Below the pieces are notes generated by a model. It saw only the letters and a program-made list of their open reading frames with translations, searched no databases and was not told where the DNA came from. From positions 35,976 to 99,975 of the forward strand of contig JBKEEJ010000013.1 of NCBI GenBank assembly GCA_047777345.1: a stretch of DNA of 64,000 nt. Reading direction: 5' to 3'. Each line of letters opens with the position of its first letter. Position 1 is the stretch's first letter. Source of the stretch: Anaerocolumna sp047777345. GTDB taxonomy: Bacteria > Bacillota > Clostridia > Lachnospirales > Lachnospiraceae. Made by a program: the position numbers and the translations under genes. Below, piece after piece: positions 1 through 8,963 of this stretch.

Positions 1-532
1 TATCATAGCTTAACACAATATCAACAGCATCATCTTCCTCTAAAAAACCGGACAGATGAGTATGTATTCCGTTAAACCCATCTTTGATGCAAAACTGGTC
101 TATTTTAGCCACATTCAAATAATCCCGGATTTTTAATTTATAATAAGTACTGTCAATATTCTTTGCTATGATTTCTTCCAGACTGAAAGAGGAGTTTTTT
201 TCTTTATATCCACTGGTATCATCCGATTGATTATGATAAGTTGTTTTTTTATTTATATCTGCATTATTATCTGTATTACTTTTATCTGTAAGTTTGTTAT
301 CCGTACTATTATTATTTTTCGTACCATATTCATTTATATAATCATATACAAAAGCATATTTTGCGGTATAAAAGGCTGTTTTTGTTATGGCATTCTGAAG
401 ATATTCCTGCAAACGGATTATTTGCAGAAAATAGAGGAAAGCTACGATGATATATATAAAAATAGGTAAAACCAATGCGGCTTCTACCGTTAAAGATCCC
501 TTTATGGTCTTTTTTTTACTCTTTTTTTCCAT
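1..532 (-). CDS. TadE-like pseudopilin, partial (3' end beyond window)
   Basis: Minus-strand reading frame that is open from an ATG at 532 to the left edge, about 177 codons. The start is preceded by GAGG about 8 bases upstream. The protein begins with a short Lys-rich stretch followed by KGSLTVEAALVLPIFIY, the class III/type IVb pseudopilin signature: a processing site, then Glu at about +5 and a hydrophobic helix. TadE-like minor pilins are processed by the prepilin peptidase and help Tad pilus assembly at the membrane. It follows the DUF5702 gene in the same direction, as in other clostridial Tad loci. After the helix comes an Asn/Lys/Asp-rich segment (about residues 70-105) that looks like a flexible linker. 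The C-terminus is not visible. Confidence 0.8.
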   Translation of the reverse strand, partial: MEKKSKKKTIKGSLTVEAALVLPIFIYIIVAFLYFLQIIRLQEYLQNAITKTAFYTAKYAFVYDYINEYGTKNNNSTDNKLTDKSNTDNNADINKKTTYHNQSDDTSGYKEKNSSFSLEEIIAKNIDSTYYKLKIRDYLNVAKIDQFCIKDGFNGIHTHLSGFLEEDDAVDIVLSYD

Positions 533-561
533 GACGAAAGCCTCGATTTATTTTCATAATT

Positions 562-724
562 TGTCAGCATCTGGAATGGATTGGGATATCCGTTCCGTAA
601 AATTTTGTTTGGATGATGTTTTTCTTGGAGAGAGAATAGTTTGTTTCTTATAGTTTTATTTAAGGTGATAATTTGAATTAATAGACTAGAACGGATATCC
701 CAATCCATTCCAAAGGGGCTGACA
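562..724. repeat. Long inverted repeat with a 93-bp spacer between tadE and the DUF5702 gene
   Basis: A perfect 23-bp inverted repeat (573-595 and 689-711) is flanked by a second matching pair, TGTCAGC at 562-568 and GCTGACA at 718-724. Short unmatched stretches separate inner and outer arms. The inner arms contain the self-complementary GGATATCC. The whole sits in the gap between two co-directional Tad genes, so the transcript could fold into a very stable hairpin. It may be a small non-autonomous mobile element or an mRNA-processing or attenuation element. No second copy of the arms was noticed in this window. Confidence 0.85.
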
Positions 725-765
725 GGTTAAGATTAACAGACAAAGCTTTACATATATTCATTAAA

Positions 766-3231
766 TTAATAGGAATATTCCAAATTAATATGATATTTAT
801 ATCCATAGTCCTTATTGTCTGACATTTTTCGGATAAAGGAGAGGTTAATAAACTTCGATTTCATTGTAAAATCTGCTTCTGCGGCAAACCCAAAGACACA
901 GTTTTTTATATAAAAACTGTCTTCATACCTTAGCTTAAGATTTTCCTGAATAAGATCCATAGCCCGATAACTTTTGGTGCTTTGTTTTTCCAGATACAAA
1001 AAAACTTTAAGATATCCCTCATAGCTTAGTCCCGAAGCAATTTTACTGTCCTTAATGCCTTCCGCTTTTGATTTAATAAAATCTTTATTTATAATAAAAA
1101 TCTCATTTACATTCATCTGAATATCGCTGCTCTTTTTCATTAAGGGAAAAGTTTTTCCCTGTAATAATGCTTTTATATCTACCATGGACTCGGCAAAGGA
1201 CCAGGCTGTTAAAATAATCATTTTCGTAACTTCGACTAAGGCTGGCATGCCGGTAAATCCAACAAAACTTACTGCCAGAATACGGGCTTTTTCATTGCTG
1301 TTTCTGTCACTTAACAAGGTAATCAGGTTCATGGCAGTTCGAATTAAGAGAATTCGGGTAATAACACCACTCAGGTTATCGTAATCGCCGGATTTTCCCA
1401 TTATAAAATATTCCAGCTCATAGTCCAAAGCCCTTATTTTATCCGATAAACTGACCTCGTCATAATGGTTGAAATATTCCATCAAATACTCCTGCAGCAA
1501 AAGAATTTTCCCTATCTCCTCTGTTGCATTGTAAGCCGAACCTATACCGCTCACTTCATTTTCAAAATCATTAATAATTTGAGACAAAAAGCCATCCGCT
1601 CCGGATAATTCAATACAAGATACAGAGTTTATAAAACCATTCGGTTCATCCTTTGACTTAACTTTTTGAATCCGGGTTGGTATTTCCAGATTACTTAATT
1701 CTTTTTTTGAAACTTTATTTATGTCTTCCACAAGTAATCCCATTACACCATCTTTCAGCATGGTTTTGATACCGGAAAAAAAAGAATCACTGTCAGCTGG
1801 TTTGGTTAAAGTACTGTAATCAAAAGTGAGATTATTACAGTTATAATGTTTAATGGATTTTTCAATATTATTCAGTGCCGTTTTCAGACCACTCCAGGAT
1901 TCTTTGTCTGATGATATGCGAAAATATGTGTCTGATTTTACATTCAAAAGTATACTTTCATTTTCGGTAAGGATACTTTTCATTTCCATAAAATTATACT
2001 GATTACTTAAACCGGTCTCATTGCCTCCTGTCCCCTTATATTTTTCCATATACGCCAAATCATCCAGTAAGCTTTCATAAAATTCCTGATTTAACTCATC
2101 CTTATATTCCTTTAAAAATTTTTCATAAGTCCGTAACTTAAGACCGGCTTCTTTCTGCAAAGGTATCAGTTCTTCAATTACTTCTTTTGAACTTATTATT
2201 GCGCTAAGGCTTCCCTCTACCAGGTCCTGTAATGTTTTCATCCGATTATTGCAAGATTTAATTAACTCCTTTTCCCTTTGCTTATAATTTTCCAGCTTGT
2301 CTCTGGCACCGGATATGGCCTTCCGTAAGGCAGACAATTCATCAGAATCCTTAATGGTACTTTGATTAATGGACAGTAAACTTTCATAATGTTTCCTGGC
2401 TTCTTCTATTTTGGCAGCATTGTCATAAAGGGAATCAATGTCCTTGGCTGTAGCATTAAGAATCAGCTTTGGATTAATGTAATGACTTTTTAAGGAATGA
2501 TATACCAGTTCATTGAAAATGCCCACATTTGACTGAGTTACCGTTTCATTTTGAATCTTTTTTACAAAATTGCTTAAAATATTTATTGTATCATCCCTAT
2601 TCACTTTCACCCCTTTCTCACTAATATGGATTCCGTCTATGGAGCGCATAAGGGATAATAATCGCTTATCAATTTCATATAAACTTTTTTCTGCTTCCTG
2701 TTTTTCTTCCAGAACAGCCTGCGCTTTTTTCATCTCCTGCAAATCATTTAGCACAGGCAAAAACTTTTCAATTCCTTCGCTGATTTCTTTATATTTCATA
2801 TAAGCCGTTACCTGATTCACAAATATTTCCCCATCATAATCCATTAGGGTAACAGGTTTTTTAACGATAACTTCTTTCGTATTAATTCCATATAAATTCA
2901 TATAGTTATATGGATTTCCCCATAAATCATAAAGGTCTTTTCCGGGATGAAAAGTATAATCCATATAGCTTTTTAATTTTGCTGAAACGATTTCAAGGTC
3001 CATTTGATCCGTACCATAACTGCCATCCAGTCCAAAAAGATGATATTCCTGAAAAAGGGGCAGATAATACTCACTGAGTACGGAGTCCATAGCCGCCTGT
3101 AAGGCTCTTTTAGCATATACTTTAGCACCATTCGCCCTTGCTGCCTCAATGGTGGTCATTACTATGGCCAATATCAGCAGTAAGATAAGGCTTAAGAATG
3201 CTGTAATGGATCCCTCCTTTTTCTTAGACAT
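766..3231 (-). CDS. DUF5702-type Tad locus protein (TadG-like)
   Basis: An 821-residue protein starting at an ATG with GGAGAG just upstream. It opens with a basic segment and one hydrophobic helix (about residues 9-31) ending in TTIEAARANGAKVYAKRALQ, the hallmark of the DUF5702 family found in Firmicutes Tad loci. The remaining roughly 780 residues are predicted to be extracytoplasmic and contain long charged helical stretches (about 160-420) compatible with coiled coils. The family is regarded as a large minor pilin or pilus-associated surface protein comparable to TadG; its biochemical role is not established. It lies between the Flp pilin and the TadE-like gene. Confidence 0.75.
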   Translation of the reverse strand: MSKKKEGSITAFLSLILLLILAIVMTTIEAARANGAKVYAKRALQAAMDSVLSEYYLPLFQEYHLFGLDGSYGTDQMDLEIVSAKLKSYMDYTFHPGKDLYDLWGNPYNYMNLYGINTKEVIVKKPVTLMDYDGEIFVNQVTAYMKYKEISEGIEKFLPVLNDLQEMKKAQAVLEEKQEAEKSLYEIDKRLLSLMRSIDGIHISEKGVKVNRDDTINILSNFVKKIQNETVTQSNVGIFNELVYHSLKSHYINPKLILNATAKDIDSLYDNAAKIEEARKHYESLLSINQSTIKDSDELSALRKAISGARDKLENYKQREKELIKSCNNRMKTLQDLVEGSLSAIISSKEVIEELIPLQKEAGLKLRTYEKFLKEYKDELNQEFYESLLDDLAYMEKYKGTGGNETGLSNQYNFMEMKSILTENESILLNVKSDTYFRISSDKESWSGLKTALNNIEKSIKHYNCNNLTFDYSTLTKPADSDSFFSGIKTMLKDGVMGLLVEDINKVSKKELSNLEIPTRIQKVKSKDEPNGFINSVSCIELSGADGFLSQIINDFENEVSGIGSAYNATEEIGKILLLQEYLMEYFNHYDEVSLSDKIRALDYELEYFIMGKSGDYDNLSGVITRILLIRTAMNLITLLSDRNSNEKARILAVSFVGFTGMPALVEVTKMIILTAWSFAESMVDIKALLQGKTFPLMKKSSDIQMNVNEIFIINKDFIKSKAEGIKDSKIASGLSYEGYLKVFLYLEKQSTKSYRAMDLIQENLKLRYEDSFYIKNCVFGFAAEADFTMKSKFINLSFIRKMSDNKDYGYKYHINLEYSY

Positions 3232-3325
3232 ACTACTCTCCTATCTGATTTTATTTAGATATACGGGTGGTTGTTTTGAAACTATGTAACAAAAATCCTT
3301 ACTATCTTAATTTTCTTCTTTTTCT

Positions 3326-3517
3326 TTATTTTGTAATTTCATCCATATCACTTGCAATAGAGCTTATAATGTCTTTAACAACTTCCGTAATTTGCCGTCT
3401 GAATAAAAGCACCAAGCCAACTAAAAGCACCAGAATAAGTATAATTTCAACTATAGCCACACCATCTTCTTCATATATAAATTCCTTTATTACCTCTTTT
3501 ACATTATTCATTGCCAT
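3326..3517 (-). CDS. flp: Flp-type (type IVb) pilin, Flp1-like
   Basis: A 63-residue protein, the likely major pilin subunit. After a short acidic leader comes EEDGVAIVEIILILVLL: Gly before the probable cleavage point, Glu at about position 5 of the mature form, then one hydrophobic helix. This matches the Flp1-like pilin family of Gram-positive Tad systems. The start could be the first ATG (3517) or the second, two codons later; AAGG precedes both. It sits directly downstream of the TadC gene and upstream of the DUF5702 gene. Cleavage by the prepilin peptidase encoded at 8185-8769 is inferred. Confidence 0.8.
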   Translation of the reverse strand: MAMNNVKEVIKEFIYEEDGVAIVEIILILVLLVGLVLLFRRQITEVVKDIISSIASDMDEITK

Positions 3518-3580
3518 ACCTTACCTTTCTTATCTATTTGCTAGATTTATACTGTAAAAATGAAGATTAAAAATGAAGAT

Positions 3581-5047
3581 TTAAATTTGTAAAGATATAA
3601 ACGCAGGAACCAAAATGACTGTCAAAACAAGCATTAACATTAACATCATGGGAACAAGCAATTTTGTGCCGGCTTCTTCTCCCATTCTTTTGGCAAGTTC
3701 TTTTCTTTCCTCAAAAGCCTGGGCAGCTTCCAATTCCAGTGAATGTAATAAATCGGATGACCCTTTTTTTAAGTTTTGAACAAGCAAAGAACTAAATCTA
3801 AGGTAGGGTAATAATTTTGCCCTCCGCCCAAACCGTTCATAGGCTATTGGTTCAGAGATACCTAACAAAAGTTCCCCATAGGTTATGGACATTTCTTCAT
3901 ATGCATAACGCTTCTGCCTTCCCTTTTCCTTATATTCCTTTGTAATTCTACCCCAGGCATTGGATAAAGACATGCCGGCTCCTACCAATAAAGTAAATTT
4001 ATTAATAATTTCCGGATAATCCAAAAGCATTTCTCTGTTGCGTTTGTTTACCTTATCGTATAAATCCCGGTCCATAAGCTTATATAACAAAAGAGCCCCT
4101 ATAATTCCTAAGATTAGAAAAATTCCTCCTCCGTTATGCTGATCCTGCGCCCAGGATATTTTAAATTTCCCTAAAGAGTCGGGCAAAGTCACACGGTCCT
4201 TTGTTTTTGACTCTTCATTGGCCCAATTGACTGCTTCCATCAAATTTTTTCTAGCCAATTCTTCTTTCGTATATTCTTTGGGCAAGACCTTAAAATATCT
4301 GGTATATTCTTCAATATTGTCCTGATATGTTATTGTTGCGGTTACCCCTACCAATATGGCCTCAGTCATATCTTCATTATGTATTGTCCCATCATAATCG
4401 ATTATTTTAGGATTCCCGCTTGTCCAGCTGATACGGACTTTACTGTCCGGAATACGGGTCATAAAGTATAAATCCGTTAATACCTTATCCGGGGAAGTAT
4501 TCATTTTTAAAACATGCTTGTCAATATAATCTTTGGCATACTGGAACTGCTTTTTGATTTCGAGGCTGTCATACTCTTTTTCCGAAACTTCTAACTGCAC
4601 ATTTTCCTCTAATACAGTTACATCTTGTTCCGATACATTTACTTTTAAATCAACAGTCTTTGAACCTTCCTCATATCCGGGCCTAAAGAGGTACCTTCCC
4701 TCTATAAGTTCCTTATTACCTGCTGCCTGAAGGTTACTTATCAGGGAAAATAAGTTGGCTAAAAAGATAATAATTGCCGCGGTCACTATTTTCCCACATA
4801 TATACATCCTTTTAACTGTATCCACTGATTCTCCCACATACAATGCTTTTAAGGGTTCCTCAATGTTATCTGCTGTTTTTTTCTTACTGATTTTTAACTT
4901 ATCTAAAAGATAAAAGCCAAAGGGATAGAAAGATTTTAGGGGATATTTCTTTTTATCTAATCCGCTTACCGTTTGGGCTTCATAATTTTTAGAAATCCCC
5001 CAAAATATAATAAAGAATAGGAGAATAATAATATTGAATACTGTCAT
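3581..5047 (-). CDS. tadC: TadC-like pilus platform protein with an Ig-like insert
   Basis: A 488-residue inner-membrane platform protein. The C-terminal part (about 332-488) is a type II secretion F domain, with LLDYPEIINKFTLLVGAGMS and a long terminal hydrophobic helix. Between two N-terminal helices (about 3-20 and 83-101) and the F domain lies a region of about 200 residues. It contains KVRISWTSGNPKIIDYDGTI, typical of atrophied bacterial Ig-like (Big) domains, and is probably outside the membrane. The start has GGAGGG eight bases upstream. It pairs with TadB to anchor the TadA motor. The Ig-like insertion is unlike proteobacterial TadC, which is essentially only the F domain. Confidence 0.85.
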   Translation of the reverse strand: MTVFNIIILLFFIIFWGISKNYEAQTVSGLDKKKYPLKSFYPFGFYLLDKLKISKKKTADNIEEPLKALYVGESVDTVKRMYICGKIVTAAIIIFLANLFSLISNLQAAGNKELIEGRYLFRPGYEEGSKTVDLKVNVSEQDVTVLEENVQLEVSEKEYDSLEIKKQFQYAKDYIDKHVLKMNTSPDKVLTDLYFMTRIPDSKVRISWTSGNPKIIDYDGTIHNEDMTEAILVGVTATITYQDNIEEYTRYFKVLPKEYTKEELARKNLMEAVNWANEESKTKDRVTLPDSLGKFKISWAQDQHNGGGIFLILGIIGALLLYKLMDRDLYDKVNKRNREMLLDYPEIINKFTLLVGAGMSLSNAWGRITKEYKEKGRQKRYAYEEMSITYGELLLGISEPIAYERFGRRAKLLPYLRFSSLLVQNLKKGSSDLLHSLELEAAQAFEERKELAKRMGEEAGTKLLVPMMLMLMLVLTVILVPAFISLQI

Positions 5048-5073
5048 AATCCCTCCATAGAAAATAGGAATTT

Positions 5074-5817
5074 TTAAACCTCAATATGAATAATTTTTCT
5101 GGTTAATCGGAATAGGGCATAATATAAAATCAGAATGAAACTCATAAATAAAACACCAAAAATATTATGATAAAGAGGTTTTAAAAAATCTCCCGAGAAC
5201 AAGCGCAGATAAAGAATAATAAAGAAAGGCACCAGACACATAATATCAGCTTCAAATTTCTTTCCTGTAATTAATGTAATGATTTCTCTTTTTACCTCAA
5301 TTTTGTCACTAATAATATTGCAGGTATTGCGGATAATCTTTATAATATCCCCTCCGGTTCGTTTGGCGGTTGCAAAAACTTCGGAAAAATTAATTATGTC
5401 CTCCACATCGCTGCGGCTTGCCAGATCTTTCAAAGCATCTTCCACCGTACAGTTCATATTTATTTGGTTTACGATGCCCTCAAATTCCCTTACAATCAAA
5501 GCATCGGAAGAATACATTAATTTTAAGTCAGCTACTGCCTGGGCAAAGGCATTTTCTACAGAATATCCAGCATTTAAGGCTGCTAAAAGGCTTAACAATC
5601 CATCCCTGAATTCTAAATTCAGCTGCCATTTTCTCTTTTGGGCCAGCTCTTTTCTTTTCATGCGTAGATAAGCAAATGCGTAAGAAGTTAATAAAACCAT
5701 TCCTGGTATACTATCGTAAAATACATAGCCGGTTATTGCCCCAAACACTGCTCCTAAAAGAAAATAGCCTGCCTGTTCTTTTTTTGAATACTGGTATATG
5801 TTATAATCCTTTATCAC
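5074..5817 (-). CDS. tadB: TadB-like pilus platform protein
   Basis: A 247-residue type II secretion F-domain protein with hydrophobic helices near residues 17-50 and two at the C-terminal end (about 190-240). The cytoplasmic F domain contains LLSLLAALNAGYSVENAFAQ and the downstream EDIINFSEVFATAKRTGGDI. It starts at GTG and overlaps the stop of the TadA ATPase gene by four bases (GTGA), indicating translational coupling. With TadC it is expected to form the membrane platform through which the ATPase drives pilin polymerisation. Confidence 0.85.
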   Translation of the reverse strand: MIKDYNIYQYSKKEQAGYFLLGAVFGAITGYVFYDSIPGMVLLTSYAFAYLRMKRKELAQKRKWQLNLEFRDGLLSLLAALNAGYSVENAFAQAVADLKLMYSSDALIVREFEGIVNQINMNCTVEDALKDLASRSDVEDIINFSEVFATAKRTGGDIIKIIRNTCNIISDKIEVKREIITLITGKKFEADIMCLVPFFIILYLRLFSGDFLKPLYHNIFGVLFMSFILILYYALFRLTRKIIHIEV

Positions 5818-7028
5818 AAAATCCCCGCTTTACTTAATTTTGATAAATTTATCAGTTCATTGTTTGTTTTCTTTAGTTCTCCCACTACCCTGCCATTGCT
5901 GTCCTCTCCCATTTCCTTAAAAACATATAGTTTGTTTATTTCTATTTCACCGTCCGTACAGTCAAGTACTTCCGATACTTCCAGGACCTTTCTGCTTTTA
6001 TCCCGCAGTCTTCCCAAATGAACAATAATATCAATAGCCGAGGCAATCTGCTTCCGGACAGCTAAAAGGGGTATATCTGTTCCCATTAATACCAGCGTTT
6101 CAAGGCGATTTAACATGTCCACTGTGGAATTGGCATGGCCGGTGGACATGGATCCGTCATGTCCCGTATTCATAGCTTGAAGCATATCGATTGCAGCAGC
6201 ATCTCTTACCTCTCCGACTACAATTCTGTCCGGTCTCATTCTTAAGCTTGATTTTATCAGGTCCCTTATGGTTACCGCATTTTTTCCTTCCACATTGGCA
6301 TTTCTGGCCTCTAATTTTACCAGATTGGGTACCGACTTTATTTGCAATTCAGCAGAATCTTCTATAGTAATAACCCTTTCGTCCTTAGGAATAAAATTGG
6401 AAAGTACGTTAAGAAAAGTTGTCTTTCCGGAACCGGTTCCTCCGCTGATAAAGATGTTATAACCGGCAATTACTAACTTTTCTAAAAATTGAGCGACTTC
6501 CTCTGTTATGGATCCCATTTCAATTAACTTTTCCATGGTTATGGGATTATTGGGAAACTTTCTTATGGTAACTATAGGGCCGTCTAAAGCTACGGGAGGC
6601 AGAACTATATTAACTCTGGACCCGTCAGGTAATCTGGCATCCACTATGGGACTTGCTTCATTAATAATCCGGTTTGACTTTGAAACGATCTGTTGTACTA
6701 CATCTTCCAGTTTTTTATCTGATTCAAATTGCTTGTTCCATGGCCTGATTGCACCATTTTGTTCTATAAATATATTTTTGGCACCATTAATCATAATCTC
6801 CGTGATAGTCGGGTCTTCCACCAGCTCCTGTAATATGTCAAGTCTTCGTATGGAATTAAACACTTCTTTTCTAAGACGTCTTTTGTCCTGCATGCTGATA
6901 TAGGTATCTTTACTTATCTGCAACAAGATTTCGTCAATTACGTCCAGTATTTCTTCATCATTTAATTCCTTTGACACGTCTATTTTCTTTATTACCAATT
7001 CCTGAATTTTGCTTTTTTCTATTTCCAT
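5814..7028 (-). CDS. tadA: TadA/CpaF-type pilus assembly ATPase
   Basis: A hexameric secretion ATPase of the CpaF/TadA family that powers Tad pilus extension. The Walker A motif GGTGSGKTT lies near residue 198, an Asp-box/Walker B region with RPDRIVVGEVRD near 267, and a His-box segment TGHDGSMSTGHANS near 290. The N-terminal domain (to about 170) is the family's usual multimerisation region. Its length of about 404 residues is typical. The ATG at 7028 has AGAGG five bases upstream and is preferred over the GTG two codons earlier. It is followed directly by tadB. Confidence 0.93.
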   Translation of the reverse strand: MEIEKSKIQELVIKKIDVSKELNDEEILDVIDEILLQISKDTYISMQDKRRLRKEVFNSIRRLDILQELVEDPTITEIMINGAKNIFIEQNGAIRPWNKQFESDKKLEDVVQQIVSKSNRIINEASPIVDARLPDGSRVNIVLPPVALDGPIVTIRKFPNNPITMEKLIEMGSITEEVAQFLEKLVIAGYNIFISGGTGSGKTTFLNVLSNFIPKDERVITIEDSAELQIKSVPNLVKLEARNANVEGKNAVTIRDLIKSSLRMRPDRIVVGEVRDAAAIDMLQAMNTGHDGSMSTGHANSTVDMLNRLETLVLMGTDIPLLAVRKQIASAIDIIVHLGRLRDKSRKVLEVSEVLDCTDGEIEINKLYVFKEMGEDSNGRVVGELKKTNNELINLSKLSKAGIL

Positions 7029-7055
7029 ACGCACCTCTTTCGTTCCTGCTTAATC

Positions 7056-8060
7056 CTAATTTTCACAAACCAGAAGGTAATCTGCAGGCAAGGCCCAGTT
7101 TGCCGTTTCCCATTCGAAATTATCAGCATTTAATTTAAGCAGATTCCGCTTTTCTTCCTCAGATATGCCCACAAATGAAAGTTTATCGATGATATCCCTA
7201 TTTCCGGTCCATTCCATTTGTCCACAAAAATGACTGTATTTTAGTCGCTCCCAACTGTTATCTTCGGCAGGCCAGAAAATCTGACTGCTATAAAGCAAAA
7301 GTTCAAAACTTGCCCCATAATAACTTCCTGTGTCCATAATAATGATTTCATATTGGGTTTGTTCCGTTAAAACTTTCAGCCATACATCCATATCCTCCGC
7401 TGTCAGTTCATATAAATCGGGACCGAAAGATACGCCTTCCATATAATCTAACGTATCTCTTTTTACAATACTTTCATTTATTTTGTCTCCTATATTGGGA
7501 TTATTTTGTTTAAGATAGTAAATAACCTGAGACAAATCTTTCTCACTTTTATATCCTGACAGTGCAGAGATTACCTGCAAGGCATTGAAATTAATATATA
7601 AGGTCTTTTTATGAATGGAATATTGTTTTGCCAAAGAATAGGAAAATAACTGACGAATCAATTCTTCCCCAAAAGAAAATACGGTGATAATTCTTTTATT
7701 TACAGGATTTTCTACCTTATCCCTGGTTTGAAAAATTGGGAAATGTAAGAACAGTTCTTTTAGAATAATTTCTGCAGACTGGTATTTATAAATTACCGGA
7801 TAGGCATTGTGGCCGGAATGATCCGTACTTTCTGTCAGCAGACAAATATTTTTAATATTGTCTTGTTTTATTTCATCCACCGGTAATTTCTCATTTATTA
7901 ACAGGATATGAACCGGAGCCTGTCCTAAAAATTCCTTCAGACTGTCCGGATTTGTAAAAATGCGCACCTGAACATATCTTTTATATGTTCGTTTTATGTA
8001 TTCCATCAGCCGGTTTGCATAATCTGCTTCTTCATCATAAATGGCCAATATACCGTTCAA
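7056..8060 (-). CDS. TadZ/CpaE-like protein with degenerate receiver and no P-loop
   Basis: A 334-residue protein in the position normally held by TadZ/CpaE, which localises the pilus machine at the pole. Residues 1-110 resemble a response-regulator receiver, but the segment LLINEKLP has no Asp at the phospho-acceptor position. The second half looks like the MinD/ParA-type fold of TadZ: ITVFSFGEELIRQLFSYSLA stands where a deviant Walker A would be and lacks the Gly-Lys pattern. A later strand, IIIMDTGSYYG, corresponds to the Walker B region. It probably acts as a non-hydrolysing positioning factor, judged mainly from context. Confidence 0.65.
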   Translation of the reverse strand: MNGILAIYDEEADYANRLMEYIKRTYKRYVQVRIFTNPDSLKEFLGQAPVHILLINEKLPVDEIKQDNIKNICLLTESTDHSGHNAYPVIYKYQSAEIILKELFLHFPIFQTRDKVENPVNKRIITVFSFGEELIRQLFSYSLAKQYSIHKKTLYINFNALQVISALSGYKSEKDLSQVIYYLKQNNPNIGDKINESIVKRDTLDYMEGVSFGPDLYELTAEDMDVWLKVLTEQTQYEIIIMDTGSYYGASFELLLYSSQIFWPAEDNSWERLKYSHFCGQMEWTGNRDIIDKLSFVGISEEEKRNLLKLNADNFEWETANWALPADYLLVCEN

Positions 8061-8184
8061 ATGCTTCTCCTTTCCATTAATTTCTCTTGAATTGAATAGT
8101 TAAACCGGAAGTTTTAATTATTCCGTATTAACTCATATAAACTTATGCTTAAATTAATTTACCGTTTTTACCTGTTTAAATATA

Positions 8185-8769
8185 CTAAAACAAAATCTGA
8201 AACAATACACCTCCCAAAACTGCTATGGAAAAATGAACAGCCCCTTCATATCCCTTTTCTTTACCGTCAAAATATGGTTCTATTCTTTTTCCTTCATAAC
8301 CTTCTTTACTGTAAGGCATAACAGCTTTTTCATCCGTTGCTTTTTTGCTTATGAATTTCGGTATAATCCTTTGGATATAATGAAACAAATAAGAAAAACG
8401 TCTATATACCATTTTGTTTTTTATAAGAAGAATAAGTGACATACCTGCTCCTACAATAAAAGCAGCCGCAATAGATTTTAATACGAAAGTTCCCCCGCAA
8501 AAGCTTCCTATAACAGAAAAAAGCTTAATATCTCCGGCTCCCAGGGCTTTTATCATAAATAATGGGAATAATAAAAGTATGGGGAGAAAAACTCCAGATA
8601 ACCATATATTTATGCCAGTCCATCCGTACTCATAAATATCATATATCATTCCTGCCAATATACCTATAAGAATTAGGGAATTGCTGACCTTCCAGGATCT
8701 TAAATCATCCAGGACAGCTATGAAAAGCAGAGAGACTAGGCAAGCCATTTTTATACTGATAGACTTCAC
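8185..8769 (-). CDS. tadV: Prepilin peptidase (A24 family, TadV/CpaA-like)
   Basis: A 194-residue membrane aspartic peptidase of the short TadV/CpaA type. The two catalytic-Asp motifs are visible: AVLDDLRSWKVSN in the first loop (about residues 18-30) and LGAGDIKLFS, the GxGD motif, near residue 76. Several hydrophobic helices surround them. It should remove the leader peptide of the Flp pilin and the TadE-like protein. It is the first gene of the Tad locus. The start is GTG at 8769 with a poor ribosome site; a stronger site belongs to a three-codon reading frame just upstream (8781-8792). Confidence 0.85.
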   Translation of the reverse strand: MKSISIKMACLVSLLFIAVLDDLRSWKVSNSLILIGILAGMIYDIYEYGWTGINIWLSGVFLPILLLFPLFMIKALGAGDIKLFSVIGSFCGGTFVLKSIAAAFIVGAGMSLILLIKNKMVYRRFSYLFHYIQRIIPKFISKKATDEKAVMPYSKEGYEGKRIEPYFDGKEKGYEGAVHFSIAVLGGVLFQILF

Positions 8770-8780
8770 CTCACAGATTT

Positions 8781-8810
8781 TTAAGATAACATTATATTAC
8801 ACCTCCTTAT
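8781..8810 (-). promoter_or_regulatory. Strong Shine-Dalgarno with three-codon upstream ORF ahead of tadV
   Basis: Reading the minus strand, AAGGAGG (about 8804-8810) is followed after nine bases by ATG TTA TCT TAA (8792-8781). This tiny frame ends 11 bases before the GTG start of the prepilin peptidase. It has the best ribosome-binding sequence of the region, while the peptidase start itself has none. Re-initiation after this mini-ORF could drive translation of tadV. This is an inference from spacing only. Confidence 0.35.
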
Positions 8811-8963
8811 CCATATTTTCAATAAAAAATTTGCAAATTTTGTAAATTCATGACAATTTACAAAATGAAAAATAAAATTTGTTGAAAGTTACGATACACC
8901 CCTGTTTCCCTTTGTTTTTAAAGGCAGAATTTTTCATAAAATTTAAAAATTAATATTATGTAT

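Noticed and set aside
610..626. 17-base match TGGATGATGTTTTTCTT shared with the gyrA terminator loop (47032-47048)
   Set aside because: AT-rich and short enough to occur by chance in 64 kb; the flanking stems are unrelated.
447..708. Two overlapping small reading frames (447-653 plus, 502-708 minus)
   Set aside because: Both lie across the tadE start and the inverted repeat, have no good ribosome site and look like no protein; they share residues because the repeat is inverted.
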